Origin: Sphingomonas sp. NFR15
Lineage (GTDB): Bacteria > Pseudomonadota > Alphaproteobacteria > Sphingomonadales > Sphingomonadaceae
DNA length: 64,000 nt
Assembly: GCF_900103265.1 (NCBI RefSeq)
Contig: NZ_FMWX01000005.1
Span: forward strand, 1-64,000
Direction: 5' to 3'
Both the position numbers and the translations under genes were made by a program. Shown here piece after piece: positions 23,038 to 32,424 of this stretch. Every line of letters starts with the position of its first letter. Within the stretch, counting starts at the first letter, position 1. Under the pieces are notes generated by a model that saw nothing but the letters and a program-made list of their open reading frames with translations, was not told the origin of the DNA and made no database searches.

Positions 23038-26000
23038 ATGCGCCTCTCGCGCCTCTTCATCACGCGGCCAATCTTCGCCGCGGTGATCGCGGTCGTCATC
23101 ACGCTGGTCGGGGCGATCGCCTATGTCGGCCTGCCGGTGTCGCAATATCCCGATATCGTCCCGCCGACCGTCACCGTGACGGCGGTCTACCCCGGCGCCA
23201 GCGCCGAGACGGTCGCCGAGACGGTCGCCACGCCGATCGAGCAGGAGATCAACGGCGTCGACAACATGCTGTACCAGTCGTCACAATCGACCGGCGACGG
23301 CAAGCTGACGATCACCGTCACCTTCAAGATCGGCACCAACCTCGATGCCGCGCAGGTGCTGGTGCAGAACCGCGTCGCGATCGCGGTGCCGCGCTTGCCC
23401 GAAGACGTGCAGCGGCTCGGCGTGGTGACGCGCAAGACCTCGCCCGACTTTCTGATGGTGGTCAACCTGATCTCGCCCGACGACTCGCTCGATCGCGGCT
23501 ATGTCTCCAATTACGCGCTGACGCAGATCCGCGACCGGCTGACCCGCATCGATGGGGTCGGCGACGTGCAGTTGTTCGGCAATCGCGACTATTCGATGCG
23601 CGTGTGGATCGACCCCGGCCGCGCCGCCGCGCTTGGGTTGACCGCCGGCGAGATCGTCGCGGCGCTGCGCGCGCAGAACGTCCAGGTCGCAGCGGGCACG
23701 CTCGGCCAGCCGCCCTATTCGCAGGGGGACGCCTATCAGCTCAACGTCGAGACGCAGGGTCGGCTGACCGACCCCAAGCAGTTCGCCGACGTCGTCATCC
23801 GCACCGACGCCGATGGCCGGCAGGTGCGCGTGTCGGATGTAGCCCGCGTCGAACTCGGCGCGCAGGACTATGGCTCGAACACCTATATGAGCGGCAAGCC
23901 GACCGTGATCCTCGCGGTGTTCCAGCGGCCCGGCTCGAACGCGCTCGCCGCCGCGCAGGCGGTCACCGCGACGATGGACGATGCGCAGAAGCATTTCCCC
24001 AAGGGCCTCGCCTACCGCGTGATCTACAACCCCACCGAGTTCATCTCGCAGTCGATCGACGCGGTGAAGCATACGCTGATCGAGGCGATCATCCTCGTCG
24101 TGATCGTCATCCTCGTGTTCCTCCAGAAATGGCGCGCGGCGATCATCCCGGTGGTGGCGATCCCCGTCTCGCTGATCGGTACCTTCGCGGTGCTGGCGGC
24201 GATGGGCTATTCGCTCAACAACCTGTCGCTGTTCGGGCTGGTGCTGGCGATCGGCATCGTCGTCGACGACGCGATCGTCGTGGTCGAGAATGTCGAGCGC
24301 AACCTCGAACACGGGCTGTCGCCGCTCGAGGCCGCACGCGTGTCGATGGACGAGGTGTCGGGCGCACTCGTCGCGATCGTGCTGGTGCTGGTCGCGGTGT
24401 TCGTGCCGACGGTGTTCCTCACCGGCCTGTCGGGCGCGTTCTACCGCCAGTTCGCGGTGACGATCACGACCGCGACGATCATCTCGCTGGTGCTGTCGCT
24501 GACCTTGTCGCCCGCGCTCGCCGCGATCCTGCTCAAGCCGAGCGAAGCGCGCAGCGAAGGGCGGTTCGGTCGCGCGGTGACGCGCGCCGGTGACGCCTTC
24601 AACCGCGGGTTCGAACGACTGAGCAACGCGTACGCCGCGCTGACTCTCCGCCTGGTGCGGGCGCCGCGCAAGATGATGCTCGCCTATGCCGGCATGATCG
24701 CGCTGACCGTGGGCGTGTTCTGGGCGACCCCGACCGGGTTCATCCCGGCGCAGGACCAGGGCTATTTCCTCACCGTCATCCAGTTGCCGCCCGGCTCCTC
24801 GGTCGAGCGCACCGACACGGTGATGCGCAAGGTCGCCGCCCGCATCCTGCCGCTCGCGGGCGTCAAGGGCGCGGTGATGCTCGCCGGGTTCGACGGCCCA
24901 TCGCAGACGCTCGCACCCAATGCCGCCGCCGCCTATATCCCGCTCAAGAGCTTCGAGGAGCGCGCCAAATTGGGCGTGACGCTCGGCAGCATCATGGCCG
25001 AGGCGGGTAAGGCGACCGCCGACATCAACGAAGCGCGGCTGCTGATCGTGCCGCCGCCGCTGATCCAGGGGATCGGCTCGGCGGGTGGCTATCGGATCAT
25101 GGTCAAGGATCAGGAGGCGCGCGGCTACACGCAAATGGCGACCGCGGCGTACGGGCTGATCGGCAAGGCCAACCAGACCAAGGGGCTGAAGCAGGTCTAT
25201 ACCTTCTTCGAAACCTCGACTCCGCGCATCTTCGCCGATGTCGATCGCGCCAAGGCCAATATGCTCGGCGTGCCCCCCGAGCGCGTGTTCGAGGCGTTGC
25301 AGGTCTATCTCGGCTCGGCCTTCGTCAACGATTTCAACCTGCTCGGGCGCACCTACCGCGTGACGGCGCAGGCCGACGCACCGTTCCGCCGCACGCCCGC
25401 CGATATCGCCAACCTCAAGACGCGCTCCAACTCGGGGCAGATGGTGCCGATCGGTTCGGTCTCGACCTTCGAGGACAAGACCGGGCCGTACCGCGTGACG
25501 CGCTACAATCTCGCCCCCGCCGTCGAGGTGGACGGCGATACCGCGCCGGGTTTCTCCTCGGGCCAGTCGCTGGTGACGATGCAGAAGCTTGCGGACGAGA
25601 CGTTGCCCAAGGGCTTCACGACCGAGTGGACCGGCATCGCCTATCAGCAGCAGGCGGCGGGCAGCACAGCGGGCATCGTGTTCGGCATGGCGGTGGTGTT
25701 CGTCTTCCTCGTGCTGGCGGCGCAATATGAGAGCCTCACGCTGCCGCTCGCGATCGTGCTGATCGTGCCGATGTGTCTGCTCGCCGCGATGGCGGGGGTG
25801 AACCTGCGCGGCATGGACAACAATGTCCTCACCCAGATCGGCCTCGTCGTGCTGATCGCGCTGGCGGCGAAGAACGCGATCCTCGTGGTCGAATTCGCGA
25901 AGCAGGCCGAGGAGTTGCAGGGCCTGTCGCCGATCGAGGCGGCGGTGCAGGCGGCGCGCACCCGGTTGCGGCCGATCCTGATGACCTCGTTCGCGTTCAT

Positions 26001-26223
26001 CCTCGGCGCGGTGCCGCTGGTGACGGCGAGCGGCGCGGGTTCGGAACTGCGCCAGGCGCTCGGGACGGCGGTGTTCTTCGGGATGATCGGGGTGACGGCG
26101 TTCGGGCTGATCTTCACGCCGACCTTCTACGTGGTGTGCAGGGCGCTGGCGATCCGCCTCGCCCGCCGCCGGCCCGCCGCTGCCGCCGAGCCGAACCATC
26201 CCCAGCTTCATCCCGCCGAATAG
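23038..26223 (+). CDS. RND multidrug efflux permease (HAE1, AcrB/MexB type)
   Basis: A 1061-residue inner-membrane proton-driven exporter of standard length. It starts MRLSRLFITRPIFAAVIAVV (TM1), has the duplicated porter loops, the TM4 aspartate pair in GIVVDDAIVVVENVERN, and the TM10 lysine in LAAKNAILVVEFAKQAEE, all needed for proton relay. The family GFIPAQDQGYF motif is present. It should expel hydrophobic drugs, dyes, solvents or signals with the adjacent adaptor and channel. TetR control predicts induction by substrate. No truncation is seen. Confidence 0.96.
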   Translation: MRLSRLFITRPIFAAVIAVVITLVGAIAYVGLPVSQYPDIVPPTVTVTAVYPGASAETVAETVATPIEQEINGVDNMLYQSSQSTGDGKLTITVTFKIGTNLDAAQVLVQNRVAIAVPRLPEDVQRLGVVTRKTSPDFLMVVNLISPDDSLDRGYVSNYALTQIRDRLTRIDGVGDVQLFGNRDYSMRVWIDPGRAAALGLTAGEIVAALRAQNVQVAAGTLGQPPYSQGDAYQLNVETQGRLTDPKQFADVVIRTDADGRQVRVSDVARVELGAQDYGSNTYMSGKPTVILAVFQRPGSNALAAAQAVTATMDDAQKHFPKGLAYRVIYNPTEFISQSIDAVKHTLIEAIILVVIVILVFLQKWRAAIIPVVAIPVSLIGTFAVLAAMGYSLNNLSLFGLVLAIGIVVDDAIVVVENVERNLEHGLSPLEAARVSMDEVSGALVAIVLVLVAVFVPTVFLTGLSGAFYRQFAVTITTATIISLVLSLTLSPALAAILLKPSEARSEGRFGRAVTRAGDAFNRGFERLSNAYAALTLRLVRAPRKMMLAYAGMIALTVGVFWATPTGFIPAQDQGYFLTVIQLPPGSSVERTDTVMRKVAARILPLAGVKGAVMLAGFDGPSQTLAPNAAAAYIPLKSFEERAKLGVTLGSIMAEAGKATADINEARLLIVPPPLIQGIGSAGGYRIMVKDQEARGYTQMATAAYGLIGKANQTKGLKQVYTFFETSTPRIFADVDRAKANMLGVPPERVFEALQVYLGSAFVNDFNLLGRTYRVTAQADAPFRRTPADIANLKTRSNSGQMVPIGSVSTFEDKTGPYRVTRYNLAPAVEVDGDTAPGFSSGQSLVTMQKLADETLPKGFTTEWTGIAYQQQAAGSTAGIVFGMAVVFVFLVLAAQYESLTLPLAIVLIVPMCLLAAMAGVNLRGMDNNVLTQIGLVVLIALAAKNAILVVEFAKQAEELQGLSPIEAAVQAARTRLRPILMTSFAFILGAVPLVTASGAGSELRQALGTAVFFGMIGVTAFGLIFTPTFYVVCRALAIRLARRRPAAAAEPNHPQLHPAE

Positions 26224-26235
26224 GAGCGGACCGTC

Positions 26236-27678
26236 ATGAAGAACATCTTGTTGGCCACGATCTCGGCGCTCACGCTCTCCGCCTGCGCGGTCGGCCCCAA
26301 TTACGTGGCGCCCGTGCCGACCCCAGGCGCGGTCGGCGGGTTCGCCGGCGCCGCCAGCCCGGCGGTGGTGGCGACCGCGCCCGACGACCAGTGGTGGAAG
26401 CTCTACAACGATCCGGTGCTCGACCGGCTGGTCGGTGATGCGCTCGCCGCCAATACCGACATCCGCGTCGCGGTGGCGCGGCTCGATGCGGCGCGCGCGT
26501 CGCTCAAAGGTGCGCGCAACGATCTGCTGCCGCAGACGCAACTGAGCGCGCAGCCGGGCTATGGCCGCTTGCCGGCGCTGCAAAGCGGCACGGGCGGGGC
26601 GCGAGAGACTGAACAGATCGCGCTCGGGCTCGACGTTTCGTATGAGCTCGATCTCGCCGGACGCGTTCGCCGCAATATCGAGGCGGCGAAGGGCGATGTC
26701 AGCGCGGCGGCGGCGGATGCCGATGCGGTGCGCGTCGCGATCGTGGCGCAGACGATCCGGGCCTATGTCGATGCCGCCGGCGCGGCCGAGCGGCTGGCGG
26801 TGGCGCGGCACATCGTCGATCTGCTCGACACGTCGGTGACGTTGACCGGCAAGCGTTTCGACGCGGGCCGCGCCGAGAAGCTCGACGTGATCCGCATCCA
26901 GACGCTGCGCGACCAGCGCGCCGCATTTGTGCCCGCGATCGCGGCCGAGCGGCAGGCGGCGCTGTTCCGGCTGGCGACGCTGACCGGGCATACGCCGCGC
27001 GAGCTGCCGGCGGATGCGGCCTTGCGCGCCGATCCGCCCCGGCTCGACCAGCCGATTCCGGTCGGTGATGGCCAGACCCTGCTCGCGCGCCGACCGGACG
27101 TGCGAGCGGCCGAGCGGCGGCTGGCGGCGGCGACCGCACGGATCGGCGTGGCGACCGCGGACCTCTATCCGCGCATCACGCTCGGCGGATCGGTCGGCTC
27201 GACCGGCACCAGCTTCAGCGACATTTTCGGCGGCGGGCCGTTCCGCTGGCTGGTCGGCTCGCTCATCAACTGGTCGTTCCCCAACACCAGCGCCGCGCGC
27301 GCGCGGATTGCCGGGGCGGAAGCGGACAGCCGTGGCGCGCTCGCCAGCTTCGACGGCACGGTGCTGCAGGCGCTCGAGGAAACCGAGACGGCACTGTCCA
27401 CCTATGCGCGCGAGATCGACCGGCGGCAGGCGCTCGTCGCGGCGCGCGACGGCGCCGAACGCGCGGCGAAGATCGCCCGCGCCCGCCAGCGGGAGGGCAC
27501 GATCGATTTCCTCGCGGTGCTCGATACCGAGCGGACCTTCGCCGACGCCGACGCTGATCTGGCGAGCGCCGACGTGCGGATCGCCGACGCGCAGGTCGAC
27601 CTGTTCCGCTCGCTGGGCGGCGGCTGGGGCGCGCCGGTGGTGGCGAAGGCGGCGGGTGGGGAGAAGGCGGGGCGGTAA
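26236..27678 (+). CDS. Outer-membrane efflux lipoprotein (NodT/OprM family)
   Basis: A 480-residue TolC-like channel. The signal peptide ends in lipobox LSAC (Cys17), followed by AVGPNYVAP, the family opening. Two outer-membrane-efflux repeats cover about residues 60-250 and 270-465, with LARRPDVRAAERRLAAATA and IGVATADLYPRITLGGSVG. It completes the tripartite pump. It follows the permease by 12 bp behind AGGAG and ends before a REP element that separates it from a convergent gene. Confidence 0.94.
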   Translation: MKNILLATISALTLSACAVGPNYVAPVPTPGAVGGFAGAASPAVVATAPDDQWWKLYNDPVLDRLVGDALAANTDIRVAVARLDAARASLKGARNDLLPQTQLSAQPGYGRLPALQSGTGGARETEQIALGLDVSYELDLAGRVRRNIEAAKGDVSAAAADADAVRVAIVAQTIRAYVDAAGAAERLAVARHIVDLLDTSVTLTGKRFDAGRAEKLDVIRIQTLRDQRAAFVPAIAAERQAALFRLATLTGHTPRELPADAALRADPPRLDQPIPVGDGQTLLARRPDVRAAERRLAAATARIGVATADLYPRITLGGSVGSTGTSFSDIFGGGPFRWLVGSLINWSFPNTSAARARIAGAEADSRGALASFDGTVLQALEETETALSTYAREIDRRQALVAARDGAERAAKIARARQREGTIDFLAVLDTERTFADADADLASADVRIADAQVDLFRSLGGGWGAPVVAKAAGGEKAGR

Positions 27679-27702
27679 GCCGGACAGTCCTCGCCGCCGC
27701 CT

Positions 27703-27786
27703 CCCGTTCGTGCTGAGCGCAGTCGAAGCACGTGTTCTCGGTGAGCCGTGCGTGGCACGTGCTTCGACTTCGCTCAGCACGAACGG
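27703..27786. repeat. REP palindrome after efflux operon
   Basis: CCCGTTCGTGCTGAGC and GCTCAGCACGAACGG arms with inner GTCGAAGCACGTG/CACGTGCTTCGAC stems. It lies between the convergent channel and polyprenyl synthase genes and could limit read-through. Confidence 0.78.
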
Positions 27787-27813
27787 TAGAAGGGGCGATG
27801 CCCCGGCGGGAGC

Positions 27814-28827
27814 TTAAAACGCCCGCGCGATCGCGAAGTCGACCGCTTCGACCATCGCGTCCTTGGCCTTGCCGTTGGGGAAGATCGCGAGTGCGTCGAT
27901 CGCGCGCTGGCCGTAGTGGCGGGCGCGGGCGAGCGTGTCGTCGATCGCGCGGGTGGCGCGGACCAGATCGAGCGCATGGGCGAAATCCGCGTCGCCGCTG
28001 CGATGCCCCTCGATCGCGGCCTTCCAGAACGTGCGATCCTCGGCGCTGCCGCGCGCATAAGCGAGGATGACAGGCAGGGTGGCCTTGCCGTCGCGGAAAT
28101 CGTCGCCGGCGTCCTTGCCCATCGTGTCGGCATCCGAGACATAATCGATCGCGTCATCGACGAGCTGGAAAGCGACGCCGAGATTGCGGCCGTAGGCATC
28201 GAGCGCGGCTTCCTCGGCCTCGCTGCGCTCCGCCACCACCGCCGCGATCTTGCAAGCGGCGGCGAACAGCGCCGCGGTCTTGGCGACGATGATGTCGAGA
28301 TAGCGCTCCTCGGGCGTATCGACGCGCCGCGCGGCGGTGAGCTGGTTGACCTCGCCCTCGGCGATGATCGCGCTCGCGCTCGACAGGATCTTGAGCACCT
28401 TGAGGCTGCCGTCCTCGACCATCAGCTCGAACGAGCGGCTGAACAGGAAATCGCCGACCAGCACGCTCGCCGGATTGCCCCAGATCAGATTGGCGGTGCG
28501 CTTGCCGCGCCGCAGATCGGAGCCATCGACGACATCGTCGTGGAGCAGGGTGGCGGTATGGATGAACTCGACCGCCGCCGCCAGGCGGTGATGGCGGGTG
28601 CCGGTATAGCCGAGCAGCTTCGCGCTCGCGAGCGTCAGCATCGGCCGCATCCGCTTGCCGCCACCGGCGATGAGATGCCCGGCGAGCGTCGGGATCAGCG
28701 GGATGTCGGACTGCATGCGATCGAGAATGACCGCGTTGACGAGGTTCATGTCGGCGGCGATCAGCGCAACCATCGGGTCGAGCGATGGGGCCGGGCGCTG
28801 GTCGAGGCGGTGGATCGTTGCGCTCAT
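27814..28827 (-). CDS. Polyprenyl diphosphate synthase (long chain, quinone side chain)
   Basis: A 337-residue trans-isoprenyl diphosphate synthase. The first Asp-rich motif is HDDVVDGSDLRRG (DDxxD) and the second is QLVDDAIDYVSD; GGGKRMRPMLTLA binds the allylic substrate and GKATLP follows. These mark the octaprenyl/decaprenyl synthases that supply the ubiquinone tail. Start ATG 28827 fits the family; the frame extends to 28893 without homology. It is divergent from chorismate mutase, whose product feeds the quinone ring pathway as well as aromatic amino acids. Chain length cannot be read from sequence; Q10 is usual in this group. Confidence 0.92.
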   Translation of the reverse strand: MSATIHRLDQRPAPSLDPMVALIAADMNLVNAVILDRMQSDIPLIPTLAGHLIAGGGKRMRPMLTLASAKLLGYTGTRHHRLAAAVEFIHTATLLHDDVVDGSDLRRGKRTANLIWGNPASVLVGDFLFSRSFELMVEDGSLKVLKILSSASAIIAEGEVNQLTAARRVDTPEERYLDIIVAKTAALFAAACKIAAVVAERSEAEEAALDAYGRNLGVAFQLVDDAIDYVSDADTMGKDAGDDFRDGKATLPVILAYARGSAEDRTFWKAAIEGHRSGDADFAHALDLVRATRAIDDTLARARHYGQRAIDALAIFPNGKAKDAMVEAVDFAIARAF

Positions 28828-28934
28828 GTCCGTGGCGATGTGGCGGCAAGGGCGCGCAAAGGCAAGCCCGCAATGGACTTGCGCGCCGCTCAAGGGCTGC
28901 GCAAAAGGCGCGCGAACCGCGGATGGAGGGTTTG

Positions 28935-29219
28935 ATGAGCGACGGCACGCTGGCGGGATATCGCCAGAGCATCGACAATATCGACGCGGCGCTGGTCTTC
29001 CTGCTCGCCGAGCGTTTCAAGGTGACGCAGGCGGTCGGCCGTTACAAGGCCACCGCCGGGCTGCCCCCGGCCGATCCGGGGCGCGAGGAAGCGCAGATCG
29101 CGCGACTGCGCGGCCTCGCCAAACAGGCCGATCTCGACCCCGATTTCAGCGAGAAATTCCTGCGCTTCATCATCGACGAGGTGATTCGCCATCATGAGCG
29201 CGTGCGCGACGCGGGGTGA
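28935..29219 (+). CDS. Chorismate mutase (AroQ type)
   Basis: A 94-residue single-domain enzyme converting chorismate to prephenate. Positions match E. coli AroQ offset by one: Arg10, Arg27, Lys38 (VGRYKA), Arg50 and Glu51 (PGREEAQIARL), ending FLRFIIDEVIRHHE. It is preceded by GGAGGG. It is a stand-alone gene rather than fused to prephenate dehydratase, as common in alphaproteobacteria. It is divergent from the prenyl synthase with a 107-bp shared promoter region. Confidence 0.93.
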   Translation: MSDGTLAGYRQSIDNIDAALVFLLAERFKVTQAVGRYKATAGLPPADPGREEAQIARLRGLAKQADLDPDFSEKFLRFIIDEVIRHHERVRDAG

Positions 29220-29236
29220 GGGGGCTGCGGCTCCGC

Positions 29237-29377
29237 TCAGAACCGCAGCATGCCGAAGATCATCGCCCACAAGCACATACTGACCGGCAGCGCGTGTGCG
29301 ATGCCCGCGATCGGCCCCGCCCGAGCGGTCTCGGGCAAATCGATGTGGTTCGTCGCAACGATCCGACCATGAAACAT
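29237..29377 (-). CDS. Small hydrophobic protein, 46 residues
   Basis: A short minus-strand frame from ATG 29377 to TGA 29237, with GGGAGAGGCGAG directly before the ATG. The C-terminal half (IAGIAHALPVSMCLWAMIFG, then MLRF) could make one membrane helix; the N-terminus is MFHGRIVATNHIDLPE. The good ribosome site and orientation make it a plausible small membrane protein, but there is no recognised family and it could be chance. It may be read from the region upstream of the TonB receptor's downstream end. Confidence 0.45.
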   Translation of the reverse strand: MFHGRIVATNHIDLPETARAGPIAGIAHALPVSMCLWAMIFGMLRF

Positions 29378-29541
29378 CTCGCCTCTCCCGCCAGCTTTCT
29401 AGGCTGGCGCAGAGACGATCCGGAACCCGTAGATATACGCTAAGGTTGGTTCCGGATGGTCGTGCGGATACCGCTGCTAGGCCGCTGCGTAGCCTCCGCG
29501 CTCGCGATGGAGCGGCCGGCGTAGCGGCCATTACCTCACGA

Positions 29542-32088
29542 CTAGAACTTGGCCGTCACCGTGCCGAACACCGTCCGCCCGGCTGCGATCGTGGCGTAGT
29601 GCGAGGCATAGGCCTGGGTGAAATAGACCTTGTCGGTGAGGTTCTGGACGTTGACGCTCACCTGGAGGTTGCGGGTGAGCTTGTACTGGGCGTTGAGATC
29701 GAAGCGCCAGTAATCGGGAATGCCGCGCGACAGGACGGTCGTGGCGGGCGTGACCGTGACCACGCCGGCGGCATTCTGTGTCGCCCTGCGGTTGTCGGCA
29801 TAGCCGCCATATTGCTTGTCCATGTAGATCGCGGTGCCGCCGAACGAGAGGCGGCTGGTGATCTGATAGCTGGAGGTCGCGGTGAAGCTGTTCTTCGCGG
29901 TCTGCGGCATCTGCTTGCCGGTGTTGACCGACTGCACCGAGACGGTCTTCGCGTTCTGGATCGTGGTGGCGACACCGCCCACGGTCTGGGTGATCGCCGC
30001 CGCCGTCAGCGCGGTGGTGCCGCCGTCGATGATCTTGGGGTCGAGATAGGTGTAGCCGCCGAACACCGACCAGCCGGGCAGGATCTGCCCCGAGACCGAT
30101 AACTCGACGCCGCGAATACGCGACTTGCCGATGAACGCGACGGTGTTGCTGTCGTCGAGCACGCGCGCGTTGTCGATATCGGTCTGGAACACCGCCACGC
30201 TCATGCCGAGCCGTTCGTGGAACAGATTGGCCTTGGCGCCGACCTCGTAGGATTTGGTCTTGGTCGGCTTGAGCAGCGCGAGGACGTTGGCGGTGGCGGC
30301 GGTGGTCGGCAGCGCATTGGGTTCGCTGCCCTCGCCGAGCAGCGCGTTGGGAGGCGTCGCCGAAGTGGCGTAGCTCGCGTAGAGGCTGGTGTCCTTGGTC
30401 GGCTTGAAGACGAGCCCGGCCTGCCAGTTGAACAGTTCGTCCGTGCGCGAATAGCGCGCTGCCGTCGTGCCGGCGGTGAAGGGTGGCGTAATGGTCGATT
30501 TGTAGCGATCGTAGCGCGCGCCGAGGTTGAGGATCAGCGACGGGAGCAATGTGATCGAGTCGAAGCCGTACACGGCGACGGTGCTCGCGTCATTCTGCGT
30601 CTCGCTGTTGAGTGCGCCCTTCACGATCGGCATCCGCACATTCGAGGTATCGCTGGCGTAATTGACCCACGGATCGCTGGGATTGGGGTTGAACAGGCTG
30701 GTGCAATAATAGCGCGCGAGCGTGGTGCTGTCGCAGCGCGGGGTGATCGTCGATCCCGTCGCCTCGACGAAGGCGCCGCGCCGGGTCTTCTCCCAGGAGA
30801 ATTCGGCGCCGGCGGCGAAGCTGTGCTCGATCGCGCCGGTGCTGAACTTGCCCGAGAGATCGATCTGATCGACCAGCGCCTTGCTGTAGCCGTAGCGCGT
30901 GTTGCCGCGCCGCCAGACATAGCCGCCGCCGGTCAGTTCGCTGCCGCCAGTGGCAGGGTTGATCGTGCCGGGTGCGGGGCTGATCGCGCCGGTCGCGCGG
31001 TTGAGCAGGCCGAACACGTTGCCGTTCGAATCGTCGGGCAGCAGGAAGATGTAGGATTGCTGGCTGTAATTATAGCGCGCAGTGTTTCGCAGCGTGATGC
31101 CGCCGAAATCATGCTCGGCGCGGACCATCGCGGTCTGCGTCTTGGTGTCGCGGAAATCGCGGTCCTTGAGGCCGTAGAAGGCCGAGCGATCGACGGTGCC
31201 GGTGGTGCCGTCCGCCAGCGTGATGCGGCCGATCGCGGGCGTGGTGAAGACGTTGCCGGTCGGCGCGTTGCAGACATTGGTCGAGCAGGCATAGAGATAG
31301 GGGATGCCGCTGTCGGGAAGCTCATGGCTTTCCATGTGGTAATAGCTCGCGGTCAACCGTGTCGGCGTGCCGAGGCCGATCGTCACCGAAGGGGCTACGC
31401 CCCAGCGGCGGCTCCAGATCGCGTCGCGGCCGGCGAAATCCTGGTCGTGCCACATGCCTTCGAGGCGGAAGGCGATCGTATCGGTGATCTTGAGGTTGAG
31501 GTCGCCGGCGACGCGCTTGTAATCGGCATTGCCGAAGCTCGCGCTGAGTGATCCGAAATCCGCCGCCTTGGGCAGCTTGGTCATGATGTTGATCGTGCCG
31601 CCGGCGCTGCCGCGCCCGCCCAGCGTCGAATCGGAACCGCGCACGATCTGCACCGAATCGATCGCGAACACCTCGCGGCTCTGCGAGGCGAGATCGCGCA
31701 CGCCGTCGATATAGATGCTGCCCTGGCTGTCGAAGCCGCGGATGAACGGGCGGTCGCCGATCGGGTTGCCGCCCTCGGCCGCGCCGAAGGTGATGCCCGG
31801 CACGGTGCGCAGCGCATCCTGCAGGCTGGTCGAGCCGGTCTGCTCGATCACTTCGCTTGGCAGGACGACGATCGACCGCGGCGTGTTGATGAGCGGCGCG
31901 ACCTGCTTGGGATCGCGCGGGCCGGCGTCGCGCTGGCCGTTGACGATGACATCGGTGTGGCTCTGATCCTCGTTCGCCACCGGGGCGGCCGCGTCATCGG
32001 CCCAGGCCGGCAGCCCGGCGAAGGCGCCGACGCAGGACAGCGCGAGGAAGGCGGGCTTGGCGGCGGTGCGGATAACGTGGCTCGGCAA
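29542..32088 (-). CDS. TonB-dependent siderophore receptor (catecholate, Fiu-like)
   Basis: An 848-residue outer-membrane receptor. The start is TTG 32088 with GGGGGA upstream, followed by a signal peptide (about 1-31, cleaved near AWADD). The plug domain (about 60-170) contains TPRSIVVLPSEVIEQTG, RPFIRGFDSQGSIYIDG and VQIVRGSDSTLGGRGSAGG. A 22-strand barrel ends GRTVFGTVTAKF with terminal Phe as required for outer-membrane insertion. Length and motifs fit the Fiu/CirA catecholate group that imports ferric siderophores with TonB-ExbBD. Two Fur-like palindromes lie directly upstream, fitting iron repression. Confidence 0.92.
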   Translation of the reverse strand: MPSHVIRTAAKPAFLALSCVGAFAGLPAWADDAAAPVANEDQSHTDVIVNGQRDAGPRDPKQVAPLINTPRSIVVLPSEVIEQTGSTSLQDALRTVPGITFGAAEGGNPIGDRPFIRGFDSQGSIYIDGVRDLASQSREVFAIDSVQIVRGSDSTLGGRGSAGGTINIMTKLPKAADFGSLSASFGNADYKRVAGDLNLKITDTIAFRLEGMWHDQDFAGRDAIWSRRWGVAPSVTIGLGTPTRLTASYYHMESHELPDSGIPYLYACSTNVCNAPTGNVFTTPAIGRITLADGTTGTVDRSAFYGLKDRDFRDTKTQTAMVRAEHDFGGITLRNTARYNYSQQSYIFLLPDDSNGNVFGLLNRATGAISPAPGTINPATGGSELTGGGYVWRRGNTRYGYSKALVDQIDLSGKFSTGAIEHSFAAGAEFSWEKTRRGAFVEATGSTITPRCDSTTLARYYCTSLFNPNPSDPWVNYASDTSNVRMPIVKGALNSETQNDASTVAVYGFDSITLLPSLILNLGARYDRYKSTITPPFTAGTTAARYSRTDELFNWQAGLVFKPTKDTSLYASYATSATPPNALLGEGSEPNALPTTAATANVLALLKPTKTKSYEVGAKANLFHERLGMSVAVFQTDIDNARVLDDSNTVAFIGKSRIRGVELSVSGQILPGWSVFGGYTYLDPKIIDGGTTALTAAAITQTVGGVATTIQNAKTVSVQSVNTGKQMPQTAKNSFTATSSYQITSRLSFGGTAIYMDKQYGGYADNRRATQNAAGVVTVTPATTVLSRGIPDYWRFDLNAQYKLTRNLQVSVNVQNLTDKVYFTQAYASHYATIAAGRTVFGTVTAKF

Positions 32089-32123
32089 TGGATGTCCCCC
32101 TTGTTCGTTGCGGGGTCAGCTAT

Positions 32124-32138
32124 TGCGAGTCAGTCGCA
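32124..32138. promoter_or_regulatory. Fur-like palindrome upstream of TonB receptor
   Basis: TGCGAGTCAGTCGCA has 5-bp arms around a 5-bp centre, matching the TGCGAATnATTCGCA-type Fur box I associate with sphingomonads. It lies about 36 bp before the receptor start. Confidence 0.55.
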
Positions 32139-32147
32139 CTGTCAACG

Positions 32148-32405
32148 TTATTGAGAGTTGTTCTCACTTTCAGTGAGCGATTCCGTGAACAGCCAGCTTC
32201 GGATCGCGCTGGCGAGATTGGGCGGGTCGGTGGCGGCGATGCGCACCGCGTCGATCTCCGCGATCAACGCGCTGAGCGGCAGCGCATGCGCGCGCGCGGC
32301 CTGTTCCAGCGCGCGCCAGAAGATTGGTTCGAGGCTGATCGAGGTCGGATGCCCGGCGATCGTCACCGACCGCTTGACCGGGCCGGCAAACCCGCCGGGC
32401 GGCAT
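32148..32405 (-). CDS. Ribbon-helix-helix domain protein
   Basis: An 85-residue protein with an RHH_4-type fold: VKRSVTIAGHPTSISLEPIF supplies the beta strand and first helix, then WRALEQAARAHALPLSALIA. Such proteins bind DNA as dimers, often as small regulators. ATG 32405 is used; TTG 32420, eight bases after the cobT stop, is also possible. The gene is directly downstream of cobT and probably co-transcribed. Its 3' end overlaps the second Fur-like palindrome of the TonB receptor promoter. Confidence 0.78.
   Translation of the reverse strand: MPPGGFAGPVKRSVTIAGHPTSISLEPIFWRALEQAARAHALPLSALIAEIDAVRIAATDPPNLASAIRSWLFTESLTESENNSQ
32152..32166. promoter_or_regulatory. Second Fur-like palindrome (TonB receptor promoter)
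   Basis: TGAGAGTTGTTCTCA has perfect 5-bp arms and resembles the TGAGAATnATTCTCA core of classic Fur boxes. Its centre is 28 bp from that of the first palindrome, and it overlaps the stop region of the RHH gene. Confidence 0.55.
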
Positions 32406-32424
32406 CGCGATCCCGCTCAAGCGA

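Noticed and set aside
23281..27780. A 1499-codon open frame on the minus strand opposite the RND pump and channel
   Set aside because: It is exactly antisense to two clear genes, is rich in Arg/His/Gly/Asp as expected for complementary GC-rich codons, and has no recognisable domain or ribosome site.
30217..31551. A 444-codon plus-strand frame opposite the TonB receptor
   Set aside because: Antisense to a complete receptor gene and made of repetitive Arg/Gly/Ala/Val residues with no motif.
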